From Adineta steineri (taxonomy: Eukaryota > Rotifera > Eurotatoria > Adinetida > Adinetidae): a DNA stretch of 64,000 nt. This document shows, piece by piece, positions 37,341-48,061 of this stretch (position 1 is its first letter; every line of letters begins with the position of its first letter). The position numbers were made by a program, and so were the translations under genes. Under the pieces are notes generated by a model. That model had not been told where the DNA came from, did no database searches, and worked only from the letters and a program-made list of their open reading frames with translations. The stretch covers positions 425,077 through 489,076 of the forward strand of contig CAJNOI010000026.1 of NCBI GenBank assembly GCA_905250115.1, in the 5' to 3' direction.

Positions 37341-37729
37341 ATGGGATTTTCATTGTATAGTCTTATTGAAGCTGCTCTTCTTTGCGTTAATGCTGTAGCC
37401 ATTTTAAATGAACAACGATTTCTTTCAAAGAGTAAGTCAATCTTTTTTGTTTTCATTTATATAACTATTTTCAAATTCATATTATTCTAGTAAATGTTGA
37501 TAATCAAAATTATCCTGGTGCAGGTGCATATGGTAATGATCATCAGAATGCAGGCGGTGCTAAACAACAATTACTTACTTTAATTCGATCTGTTCGTACT
37601 GTAATGAGAGGTAAAAAAGAATTATTCATATTAATATACTTAATCGAATTTTCTCTTTTTTATTTAATTTTAGTTCCATTGATTGCATTTAATATTATAA
37701 CTATACTATTTCTTATTTTATTTGGATAA
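37341..37729 (+). CDS. IER3IP1: IER3IP1/YOS1 small ER-Golgi membrane protein (88 aa)
   Basis: Three short exons: 37341-37431, 37491-37610, 37674-37729, in phase. The protein begins MGFSLYSLIEAALLCVNAVA with NEQRFLSK, and ends TLIRSVRTVMRVPLIAFNI followed by ILFLILFG. These are the two membrane segments and the conserved linker of IER3IP1/Yos1 (vertebrate form 82 aa). The family works in COPII/ER-to-Golgi traffic with YIPF proteins. A pyrimidine-rich TTTTAATTTAG lies ~20 bp before the ATG, and SEC8 ends 212 bp upstream on the same strand. Each exon is too short to be found as an ORF; the splice phases and high similarity make the call firm. Confidence 0.9.
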
Positions 37730-37788
37730 ATTTATTTTAATATTTTTTTTTGTATTTGTCATATTTTTATTTTTACAATTTTAGATAA

Positions 37789-38460
37789 ATGTCAGTTACA
37801 ATAGGAGAATCATCACTTAATTTAGACAAAGATATTGAACGAGCAATTGTTTTGCTAGATCGTCTTCGAACAACAAGTGAAATTCCTGAAGCAAAATTAA
37901 CAGAATTACAACGAATATTTCAAAGTGATTTTTTTCATGCTGTACGAGAAGTTTATGAAAAAATATATGAAACAGTTGATATAAGTGGTTCACCTGAAGT
38001 TCGAGCTAATGCTACAGCTAAAGCAACTGTATGTCAAAGAAACTATTTGATTATAAGAGATTTTTATAAGAAAATTCTTTTATTTTAGGTTGCTGCATTT
38101 GCTGCTAGTGAAGGTCATTCACATCCACGTGTTATTGAATTACCAAAAACTGCTGAAGGTTTAGGATTTAATGTCATGGGTGGTCGAGAACAAAATTCGC
38201 CTGTTTATATTTCACGTATTATTCCAAATAGTGTTGCATGGAAACAAGGTGGATTAAAAAAAGGCGATCAGTTATTATCTGTTAATGGTATATCTGTTGA
38301 AAATGAATATCATGAAAAAGCAGTTGAATTACTTAAACAAGCCCAAGGAAGTGTCAAATTAGTTGTACGTTATTCACCACAAGTTTTAATTGACATGGAA
38401 AATCATTTTGAAAAACAAAATGCATCGAAAAAACCACCAGTTTCACCAGTCAATAAATAA
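37789..38460 (+). CDS. LIN7: LIN-7 scaffold protein, L27 + PDZ (203 aa)
   Basis: Exons 37789-38028 and 38089-38460, in phase. Residues ~10-70 form the L27 domain ([36 protein letters not shown]). Residues ~94-178 are the PDZ domain with [18 protein letters not shown] (GLGF carboxylate loop) and [12 protein letters not shown]. Length equals that of vertebrate LIN7 (~200). LIN-7 joins LIN-2/CASK and LIN-10 at epithelial junctions and synapses. The start codon lies only 59 bp after the IER3IP1 stop, and TTTTAG sits 3 bp before the ATG, which suggests polycistronic transcription with trans-splicing. Confidence 0.95.
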
Positions 38461-38828
38461 ATCAAAGAATGAATCAAGCTACTTCAGATCATTTCCTTTT
38501 GTAGTTATATATAAATATTTACACATATATTAATCATTTTTATTTTGTAGTGAATGATAGCTTGTTTTTTTTGCATATCTTAATAGTCTTATGTTCTTAT
38601 CTATCGATATTTAATGTAGAATATATTATTTAAAAAATAAAATCCATGTTGGAATTAATATATTGTTGCGAAATTGATAACTTCCTAGTGACTAATATGA
38701 TTTATATGGGGAAAAAAGCCATATACTACTGTTATGCGTATATATATATATAGATGTGAAGTTATAATGTTTTACGTTTCTGTATTGGATACTAAATAAT
38801 CTAATCATATCGTTATATAGATAGACGT

Positions 38829-39719
38829 ATGCCTTCATCAACGACCGTCAAACACGTGTGTGTGACATGTAAAAAGAACATCTGTACAGCCATATGTTTA
38901 GGATGCAATCGAGCTTTTTGTACTCGAGATTTTATTGCTCATCGAGAAGAATTAAGACAAAATATGAATGGAATTATTTATGAACGTGATGAATTTTATC
39001 AAAGTATAATTGATGAAACGGAAGGAACTATGCAATGCTCATCTATGAAAGAAATTAACGAATGGAAACAAAAATCAATAAACAAAATTCAACAAATAGT
39101 AGAAAATAATCTACAAAAACTTTATTTTCAAACAGTAGTACAAAAGTTAACAGAAGAATTAAGGAAAGCTGGTAATGAAGATAGTTTTATTGAAATTGAT
39201 ATAACACGATGGTTAAATACAATCAATAATCTTAAGACTTCTCGAAATAATAATTTGTCACGTTCATTCAACGATAATGACAAAGATTTAATTGATTTTA
39301 CTTCTGATATTAAAAATCAAACAAATAAGCAACGAATAAAGTTTGGATACGTAGGAGAAGAATGTGAACAGGTATCTGATTTATATAATATTGAACTGTC
39401 GTATATATAAATAAGGTTTTTTATTTAGATATTTAATTTTACACCTGATTATGATCATTCTCATCTTCGTATTATTGAATTAAGAAAGACTACTGAATGC
39501 CTTGGATTTCACATAAGAGGGGGACGAGATGAAAAATCTCCTATATATATTTCACGCATTATTCCAAATAGTGTTGCATGGGCACATGGTGGATTAAAAA
39601 AAGGTGATAAATTATTATTTGTTAATGATAAATCTCTTAACAATTTATGTCGCGACGAAGCTATTCAGTTGCTTAAACAAATACAAGAAAGTGTGATATT
39701 ACTTGTACAGCCTTCATAA
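38829..39719 (+). CDS. B-box-like zinc finger + coiled coil + PDZ copied from LIN-7 (277 aa)
   Basis: Exons 38829-39371 and 39429-39719, in phase. The N-terminus has a B-box-like set of ligands (CVTCKKNICTAICLGCNRAF, then CTRDFIAHREEL). A helical region of ~110 residues follows (QQIVENNLQKLYFQTVVQKL). Residues ~195-275 are a PDZ domain: [51 protein letters not shown]. It is far closer to the PDZ of the adjacent LIN-7 gene than PDZ domains usually are to one another, and the intron/exon boundary falls at the equivalent place. The gene therefore looks like a local duplicate of the LIN-7 second exon joined to a B-box gene. The GLGF loop is intact, so the domain may bind the same ligands. Confidence 0.8.
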
Positions 39720-40223
39720 CCAATGCTCTCAATTGATTATAAACGATTTCGAACACAGAGTTTTATAGTCAAGAATAAATCGTCCTATAAATCAGAATAT
39801 TAATTGCATTAATAATATTCTCATTCTATCAACAGGTAACAATCTTAGCTGGGTGGATATAGATAATCAAAAAAAAGTTTTCTTTATTCTTAAATTAAAC
39901 GATTGAGTTTATCCTGAAAATTCATTATCGCCCACAACTGATCAATATTTCTTTTTTCAATTTAATTCGTCCCTTTTTTTGTTAGAATGATATGATTTCG
40001 TTTATATTAATGTACGAAAATTTGCACACGTTTTATTCGTACAAGTGACCGATGACGATGCATTTTTTTTGCTTATGTATACATCAACATAATGATGAAG
40101 CATATGTAAAGAACGAAAGAGCAGCTGATTAAACGGTAAAGATATATGATGATGAAGGTAAAATCGATAGTATAAATACACTCTCACTTGTTCATACGTT
40201 ATAATTTATATTGTACAAGTAAA

Positions 40224-40700
40224 ATGCCTTTACATCGAATCTACCATCCACTGTCTGCCTTTTCATCTTCAGACAAGCAAAAACTTTCAGAACGTATAAC
40301 TGCTCTATATACTGATAGAGGCTTACCTGCATTTTATGTGGTTATTCTCTTTACACCTATTGAAAGTGAATCGTTTTTTGTTAGTGGTAAACCGACCGAT
40401 AAATTTGTTCGTATAGTTGTACAACATCTTGCCAGACAACTTCCAAATGAAGAAGCAAAAAAACAATTTTCAGAAAGATATGAAAACGCAATAGCACCAT
40501 TTATTAAAGACAAAGGTTATGATTGGGAGGTAAGAGATGAAATTTTTCTTGTATTTCTAATTTATTTTTATTTTCTTTTTAAGGTACATGTTGAAGAAGT
40601 ACCACCAGAAATGTGGCGTGAGAACGGACTTATTCCACCCATTAAATTTCCTGAAATAGAAAAAGAATGGGCACGACAAAACAAACCAATACCATATTAA
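40224..40700 (+). CDS. tautomerase-superfamily protein, cis-CaaD-like (140 aa)
   Basis: Exons 40224-40529 and 40584-40700, in phase. Starting at ATGCCT puts Pro directly after the initiator Met (MPLHRIYHPLSAFSSSDKQK), as in tautomerases that use an N-terminal Pro-1 as the catalytic base. LPAFYVVILF and VRIVVQHLAR follow, then a C-terminal segment VEEVPPEMWRENG. This matches the fungal/bacterial Tautomerase_3 (cis-3-chloroacrylic acid dehalogenase-like) family rather than animal MIF. Not all catalytic residues of the dehalogenase can be placed, so the reaction is open. A longer start at 40191 exists but would bury Pro-1. Candidate for acquisition from fungi or bacteria. Confidence 0.82.
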   Translation: MPLHRIYHPLSAFSSSDKQKLSERITALYTDRGLPAFYVVILFTPIESESFFVSGKPTDKFVRIVVQHLARQLPNEEAKKQFSERYENAIAPFIKDKGYDWEVRDEIFLVFLIYFYFLFKVHVEEVPPEMWRENGLIPPIKFPEIEKEWARQNKPIPY

Positions 40701-41058
40701 ATTTCAGTCTTTTTAATTATAATATCATTTTTATGACTGATTTTTTTTTGTAATTTTCTCTTATTAACATTTGTCATTGAAATAAATATTCAACACTTAA
40801 TAATCATACATTTTAATATATATTCTACGTCTATTCTTTATAAAAAATATAATAATTTACATAGAGGAATATGTACAAAAGCATTTGTTTGCATTTTATA
40901 ACTAGATTTTTTAACTTAAAAAACTATTTATTTGTTCATGACAAATGTCTAGATATATTTTAATAAGAAAGATACAAAGAAATGTATTTAAATATGTATG
41001 TTTGTTGTTCGTTTATCTTTCCTTTCACTACTGAATAAGTAGAAAGGTTTATATCATC

Positions 41059-41791
41059 ATGACTAAGCAAAAAAAGAATCGTATATATGTTATTGGATTG
41101 GCAACTGCTCAACAGTTTGCTGATGAAGGTGCTTATGTATTTATTACTGGTCGTCGTCAAGAAGCCCTTGATTCAGCAGTAAAAAGAATTGGTAGAAATA
41201 TCTCAGCAGTTTAAGGTAATTCATCAAAATTAGATGATCTGGATAAAATTTATAAAGTAATTAAAGAAGAAAAAGGCAAGTTAGATATACTCTTTGCAAA
41301 TACTGGTGTTGCCGGTTCGATGCCATTACAATCGATTACTAAAGAATTTTATGATAATATATTTAATATTAATGTTAAAGGTGTACTTTTTACTGTTCAA
41401 AAAGCTTTACCACCTTTAAATGAAGGAGCCTCTATTATATTAAATGCATCATTTGTTTCAATCAAAGGAACACCAGGATCATCTGTTTATTTTGCAAGTA
41501 AAGCTGCTGTTCGTTCATTTGCTCGTTGTTTCTGTGTTGATTTAAAAGAACGTAAAATTCGAGTCAATGCTGTTAGTCCAGGTCCATCTTGATACACATA
41601 TGGTACACAATTTGGGAAATACAAAGGAAGTTTCAAAATTTATTGTTGATAGACTTACATCATCAACTGTTTTAGGACGACTTGGCCATCCAATTGAAAT
41701 TGCCAAAGCAGTAGTATTTTTAGCTTCAGATGATAATTCATATGTCACTGGTATTGAACTTTTTGTTGATGGTGGTGCTGGCCAAATTTAA
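41059..41791 (+). pseudogene. short-chain dehydrogenase/reductase pseudogene
   Basis: A classical SDR is recognisable: [63 protein letters not shown] (active-site Y-x-x-x-K), [10 protein letters not shown], and [11 protein letters not shown] at the end. Three lesions disable it: the nucleotide-binding TGGTSGI block before GLATA is deleted, TAA follows AV near 41213, and after SPGPS a frameshift (TGA at 41590) moves the C-terminus to another frame. Best relatives are bacterial/fungal oxidoreductases of the FabG type. Confidence 0.8.
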
Positions 41792-43976
41792 AAATAAAAA
41801 CTTCTTTTTTTTTGTATCCTATGATTTAACTTTATCTATCAATAAACTATACATACGCTAATTTACTTCACATATTTCATATGAAAATTTTTTATTAATC
41901 CAAATTTTATGTATTACGTTAAAAACAACATTAGTTGATATGAATAGCTGCTTATACTTTCGTAAGACATCAGTAATTAACATATTTGTTATGGATCTAG
42001 GTGTGATTGTGAATAGCAATAAAACTTAATCATATAATTCGTCATTTGCATTTAATCAAATAATTATTTTATTATAAATATTGTTGTCTGTATAATGCTA
42101 TGTAATCCATGTGCTTGATGTAGTTGTATTATAGAAAAATGAATTGTTAACGTCGTCAACTGAATTAGAAATATGTCTATATAGCTATTAGTATTCAGAT
42201 CGTTTTACTCGTTGAGTTGAACATATATTCATTTTTTAAATTTTTTTGAATAAATATTTCTAACTTGTCAATCATTCCAAAATAATTTCTGTAAATATTT
42301 GAGATTTTTATGAATTAATTTTCTTATAATTCAAAGTTTATCTATAATTCATCATGTGTAACACTGTATTCTTCTTTGAAAATTCTTTAGGAGATTGTAT
42401 AAATGTATCAATATGGATGTGGACGTGCTGGGCTTGCGCGTAGATATGAGAAGTAGAGAACTCACACCTTCAAGAGTTCTTTTAAGTTTAATGTTATTGA
42501 TTGTTAGTTGAATAAATGTATATAAGTAGATTCTACATGCGCCATTTCATTTAAAATTAAATACATCACATCTAACGCAATAAAGAAGAGAATACAGACA
42601 TAATTATCCTTGAGATAAATAACAAGGTAAAATAAAAAATCTTCATAATTGCAAATTACGTCGAGCTATTTTGAGTCTACTTGTTTAAAGTCATAGAAAG
42701 TGATTTTTCAAGAAGGAAAAATAGTGTAAAAAATCAGAATGAATAACCTCACTGCTACAAATAATAATAAAATTAATAGACAATTATTTCAGTATTAATC
42801 GTTTATATTTTATAACTATGGAACTGTTTTTTATCATTAAACTTATTCGATTATAATATCTATACTCGAAAGTCAAGAATAAATACGTAAACAGAAAATT
42901 AACAAAGTAAATAAATGATATTGTATACCAAGAGTTAAACTTGATCAGTGACTATCTTTAAAAGAAGATTCTTGCAATTTATCTTTATTTTTCAATAATG
43001 CATCATATACAAGTTAAATTTTTAAAAGCATCTGTTTAAGAATGAAGTTTAGATTTATTAGACTATAAGATATATTATATTAAAACGAGCAATGATGTAT
43101 AGATGACGTCAACTGAGAAGATATTATCATTTTGGACATGAGAAAACTAATTTCTTTCAGTTAAATAAAAGACATCTCATCTTCCTACGTTATGCTTAGG
43201 GCATACAAATAAGAAATTAAAAATTTCCATGATAAATTTCAGAATAATTTTAGCTTTTTCATTCGGATATTAAAACGGAAGGTAGAGTTTTTTCTTCCTG
43301 TGTTAGGATCAGTATAAACGTTCATGTATATGAAAACATATTCAGGTAAGATAATCAATATTAAATCTACGTACGTAGAAAATTAATTCTTGGTACTTTC
43401 ATTTCGTCGTTCTTTCCTAAACTAAGAATAACCGAATGTGATATTCTTGTCAAGTAGGTCAACTCTTTAAAAGTTGATACTATTAAGACTTAAACAAAAA
43501 ACTCTTTTGTATGACGATGAAAAATTAACGTTAAAATAATTTTCGCATTTATTTATTTGTAAAAAGATACAAAAGCACTATGTCAACATTTCTGTTTATC
43601 AAAAATTCATTAGAATTACTTTAAAAGGTGTTCAGAAAAAAAAGAAGATTATTTATTAAGTCTTAATTAAAATTTTTGCTGAGATCGACCAAATCAAATA
43701 AATGCTTTGCAGCATTAATTGTGATGTGGAGCTAGATTAATATTCTTTATTCATATATTCTTCAGCTTCTCTTCTCTTCTTAATGTAGTCTCGTTATGCT
43801 GAATTAAATGACATTTTTGTAGTAGAAAGATGTTTCTCTAAGCAGTAGAACACTCCCTACAGTTAAGTTTTCTACTATTTATATCTACTTATATAATAAT
43901 CTTTTAGATTTAAATAATAAATTTTCTTAGAAAACTTCATTAGATCTGTTAGCGATAATACATTTAGAAAAAGAAT
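41792..43976. other. intergenic with one inverted-repeat element
   Basis: 2.2 kb of AT-rich sequence with no gene seen; holds copy D of the GT/CA-arm family. Confidence 0.45.
42413..42476. repeat. GT-arm/CA-arm inverted repeat, degenerate copy D
   Basis: TGGATGTGGACGTGCTGGG on the left, AACTCACACCTTCAAGAG on the right; matches the 3' CTCAAGA end of copies C, E and G with substitutions. Confidence 0.4.
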
Positions 43977-45026
43977 ATGTCAGCATCGAACACATCGACA
44001 TTTATATTTATTGCACAGCAAGTGAGCATTTACTTCGGCATACCTATGCTCATTGCAGGTGTACTTGGTGGAATTTTCAATACAATTGTATTTCTTAGTC
44101 TTCGAACATTTCGACAAAATTCATGTGCTTTTTATTTAACAATCATGTCAATTGTTAATATTGGTCTTTTGATTGCTGGTCTCTTCTCTCGTATTATGAT
44201 TAGTGGATTTAATATAGATTGGGGACAAAGTTCACTCTTTTACTGTAAATTCCGATTATTCCTTCTCAATACATTTACATTGATCTCATTAATATGCATT
44301 AGTTTGGCAACAATTGATCAATACTTTGGTACATGTTCTTATCCTCGATGGCAACGATGGTGCAATTTCAAATTTGCTTATCGTCTGGTCACAGTATTTG
44401 TTCTTATTGCAATTGTACATAATATTCAGTACTGTTTATTTTATAATCAAATTCAATCACCTATTACAGGCAAAATTTCTTGTAAAATTACAAATGAAAT
44501 CTTTGCACAATATGTTAGCTATTGGTTTAATATCGTTTTCATTGGATTCTTACCAATCATTATTACAACACTTTTTGGTTCTTTAGCATATTATAATATA
44601 CAACAACTAAGATTTCGAACATTGCCACTTTTTCGTCGAGAATTAGATAAACAATTGACAATAATGGTTCTTGTACAAACTGCTACGAGTTTCTTTACTC
44701 TTACACCATTTAACATATTGAGTGCTCTTTCATTAAATACAAGTATTATGAATGATCCAATTCTTGCAGAGAAAATCCAAGGTTTGCTTACTATAGGTAT
44801 TTTTCTTTATTATCTGACCTTTGCAGTAAGTATAAATTAATGAAACTATATTTTATATTTTAATATTCTTTACTATTTATTTAAATATGTATAGATTCCA
44901 TTTTACATATATATTTGTGTATCAGAAAGATTTCGTCGACAATTGATCTATGTTCTATTTGAGATTCTTTTCAATCGATGTCAACGACCAAGAATAGGCA
45001 TTAATCATGTAGCACCTGAAATATGA
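43977..45026 (+). CDS. divergent rhodopsin-like GPCR (326 aa)
   Basis: Exons 43977-44825 and 44895-45026. Seven membrane segments. TM1 has GVLGGIFNTIVF; TM3 follows FYCKFRL and ends TIDQYFGTC, so DQY replaces DRY. Loop 3 carries FRTLPLFRRELDKQ before LTIMVLVQT. TM7 is split by the intron at the same place as in the 29.5-kb and 55-kb genes (TFA|IPFYIYICVSERFRRQL). Tail short and Arg-rich. Paralogue of those two genes; ligand unknown. Confidence 0.86.
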
Positions 45027-45621
45027 AAAGATATTGGCAGACAATAATATTGAATGTTGTACCATTTCGTTGAATTTGAGAGAGTGAAATAATTGTGTAA
45101 TAAAGAATTAATAAAATAAGATATTTAATTCATTTCCATCAACAAATACATATAAGATTATAATATAACTTCATATTTTCTAATAGGCTAGTTATACCTA
45201 TAACTACATATGTGTATACAGTCACTTTCAAAATATAAAAAAACACCGTTTATTTTCATAGTTAATATCGATAAGATAAGAAAGTATTATTGACATTTAT
45301 TTAATTATATTAGCAAATATTAAGAAGCAAAAATATTTGATTAAGGATATATTACCTACGAAAATAAAATCATCAATATACAAGAAGAAAAGAGAGAAAG
45401 AACGAGAATATATGAAGTTAATCAAAATTTTTTGTTTTTCAAATGTATTCATAGGTTACATAAACAAGAATAAAAAAGATTTTCTTAAACTATTTGAACG
45501 GAATGAATAAACAGAAACCTGTTTAGTTTAATTAATAACTGTTACTTTATGAAATACTCTAATTGAAAATTATTATTAGAAATTATTCCTAAATGGAATA
45601 TATCACGACAACAGATATTTT

Positions 45622-45710
45622 TGGGTGTGGACTTAGAGCAGATGTTTGACCTACGAGGGTGTCAGCATTTTTCTTATTCATCCATACGCACACCCATACC
45701 CTCAAGATGG
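45622..45710. repeat. GT-arm/CA-arm inverted repeat, copy E
   Basis: TTGGGTGTGGAC on the left, GCACACCCATACCCTCAAGA on the right, with an internal GAGGGTGTC. Directly adjoins a coding relic. Confidence 0.55.
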
Positions 45711-45715
45711 TTTGA

Positions 45716-45912
45716 AATTTATTTTTCATTCTTAATATATTTTTGACTTGAGGAAATTTATCTTTAACAGAATCACGGAATTCATTAAAATCAATTTGTA
45801 AATCTACATTTTTAATTAATAAACGTAATTGAGGAGGAATTGCAGATTGTACTTAAGTTATCCTTGGTAAATTATCGTTGATGTCTGGCCAAATTTGTTT
45901 TGCTTGTGGTCA
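45716..45912 (-). pseudogene. coding relic, possibly retroelement ORF1-like
   Basis: The minus strand reads KQIWPDINDNLPRIT, a TAA, then VQSAIPPQLRLLIKNVDLQI and FNEFRDSVKDKFPQVKNILR. Protein-like in composition, one in-frame stop, no start. I associate such sequence with repeated bdelloid element proteins but cannot name the family. It runs up to the edge of inverted-repeat copy E. Confidence 0.35.
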
Positions 45913-47011
45913 GGGGGATCCTCTCCAGATCTCGACTGGGACGAAAATAATCGATTAGGCTAACCACGAATATGACATTTTTTTTCAACGAGAACACTTT
46001 GTTTAGAACCGCTTGGGATTAATATGAGTCGCGATACTCTTTACTGTATATACTCGATCGCTCTGACTTTGGTTGTGTTTGATATAGTCAGAAACGATGT
46101 GCTTCTTATGTTTAGAAAGTCATTTTTTCTCTTTTTTTTTCTTTTCTATAATCGAAACGATAAAATAATCAAGTTCGATCTTCTTTATTTGATCTATATA
46201 TGAATTTTTTAATTTATATTGGACAAAATAGCTCATCTAAATTTCGAGTACTGTTATTATTCATTATGTGTGAGTTTTTTATGCATTAAGAAATAAAATT
46301 AAACCAACACAAAATGAAGTTAATCACAAGCGTTTTGTTTTACTAAACGACTTTCAATATCGATGCGTATTGAACTTGATAATCATCGTATCTTATTTAG
46401 TGGATATAATGTTATTAGAATCAATAACAGATCGACGGTGGATTGTATTTGGTTACATCATCTATTTTATCATTGATAATGGTTTAGTATCATTGGCTCA
46501 ATCATTTGCTGATCAAATAGATTATATAATTTTTTGTAACTTTCTTTAATGTGGTAAATGGGTTTATAATCATCATTGCTGGATTCACATTTTTTTCCTC
46601 CTTCCTTTTGATTGAGATATTTCCATTTTGAAAAGGTTCACGTCTTTAGTTCATATATTCTCGCATTTAACTTTTTCTGCTTTCTTTGTTTGTTTTTCTT
46701 CTCCCTTTAGTTATCATAAACTTTTAAAAAACAAAGACAAATGTTTAATATCTATCAGTTAGATCGAATTCTTTGTTAACAAGAATGATTATTTATATGA
46801 TTTATTCTAGACCAGATTATGAATATCATCCCCGAAGAGATTATAAATAAAGTATTCTCGGCGAAAAAAAATTATATACCATTCTTGAATTTTATTCTTC
46901 GTATTATCAAGAAATCGATCAATTCAATTTAGGGATGTCATTAGAAAGGATGTTTGTCATTTCTCTTGGCACACTGTGGGCATGATGATAGATTAAATAA
47001 AATTAAATAAA

Positions 47012-47226
47012 CCCAGGTCGATTATTACGAACTTCGTAAACGATTGAATACGACCGTATACGGAAAAGTATGATCGTTTACGGAGAAAAACGGTCATAAA
47101 AGATCGTATTTTGCCGTTTATACGGCACGGAGACATACGATCGTAATACGGCCTCAGGTAATACGACAAAATAGGGTCGTGTGTGGTCGTATTTCTCCGT
47201 ATACGATCGCGCTTGTTTGACCTGGG
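47012..47226. mobile_element. 215-bp foldback/MITE-like element, CCCAGGTC ends
   Basis: Starts CCCAGGTCGATTATT and ends TTTGACCTGGG, so the outer 8 bp are inverted. Inside are many near-palindromic copies of a CGGTCGTAT / CGTATACGG unit in both orientations. The interior is rich in CpG against very AT-rich flanks. No coding capacity. No target-site duplication is obvious. Confidence 0.6.
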
Positions 47227-47908
47227 AAGATCATGTCTAAAAATACACTCGAATGATAAAGATAAATAAAATTGATTTTTGTTCTTGTCTGTTCTTTTAA
47301 CATCTATTTATTTATTTATTCGATTGTATTCTAAGTGAGAAGTACTAATAAGAAATGAGAAGAAAGTATCATAGTTAGTTATATATACTATTGATCATCA
47401 AGAACATCTTGCTATCACACACGTTTCTGTTGCAAAAACTGTAATACATATCTCACGAGATGAGATTTTTGTTCCGTCCCATCCCATGAGATTACAAGTT
47501 TATCCGATTCCATTCGAAGCCCTGGTATTTAGTTTGTATTACTGTTTTTCTTTTGTTATTATAAATATGGAGTCTTCAAAATCAGTCTCATCAAAGTGCA
47601 TTAGTGAATTTCTCGTTTGTCTTTCATTGGTATTTCTCGCAATAAATTATATCGTCAAACTACGTACTATATATTGGTTTATCACTAAAAATAAAGCAGT
47701 AAATAAACTAGTTGTATTAGTTATCTCAGTGCAGCCAACGACATCATTTTTTTCATTCGCTTCTTTCAAACAAGTAATTTCGTCACTGTGCGAAATCTGT
47801 GACACATCACAAGTATAAACATACTTAAAACCAACGAAGCGAAGTAATAACATACTTCATTCTATCGACATAAAACGCTTCACAAGACCATTTTAATAAT
47901 ATTTATCA
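47227..47908. other. intergenic, no gene seen
   Basis: An open frame at 47486-47818 has biased, hydrophobic composition without recognisable domains; not accepted as a gene. Confidence 0.35.
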
Positions 47909-48061
47909 ATGTCGAATAAAACAGCTCGTACTTTTCTTACATTACCGGTAGAACTTATCTACTTAATACTGGATCATCAGAGTGATTTTACAATACTGTG
48001 CTCAATGCGAAATGTTTGTCAACGGTTCAATACAGTCGTCGACAATTACTATCGATATAAG
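47909..48061 (+). pseudogene. orphan first exon encoding an F-box
   Basis: ATG opens MSNKTARTFLTLPVELIYLI, LDHQSDFTILCSMRNVCQRF and NTVVDNYYRYK, a good F-box, followed by a plausible donor AAG|GTAAAC. In bdelloids this box usually starts a longer protein (recalled pattern). I found no downstream exon before the gap at 49377. Either the rest lies in the gap, or the exon is a remnant. Confidence 0.55.

Larger units (their letters stand above)
45027..47011. other. intergenic with transposon debris
   Basis: AT-rich; holds inverted-repeat copy E and an ORF1-like relic at 45716-45912. Nothing else recognised. Confidence 0.4.

Noticed and set aside
47486-47818. 110-codon plus-strand frame with hydrophobic stretches
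   Set aside because: Composition is that of AT-rich noncoding DNA (Phe/Ile/Ser bias) and no domain or splice partner was seen.
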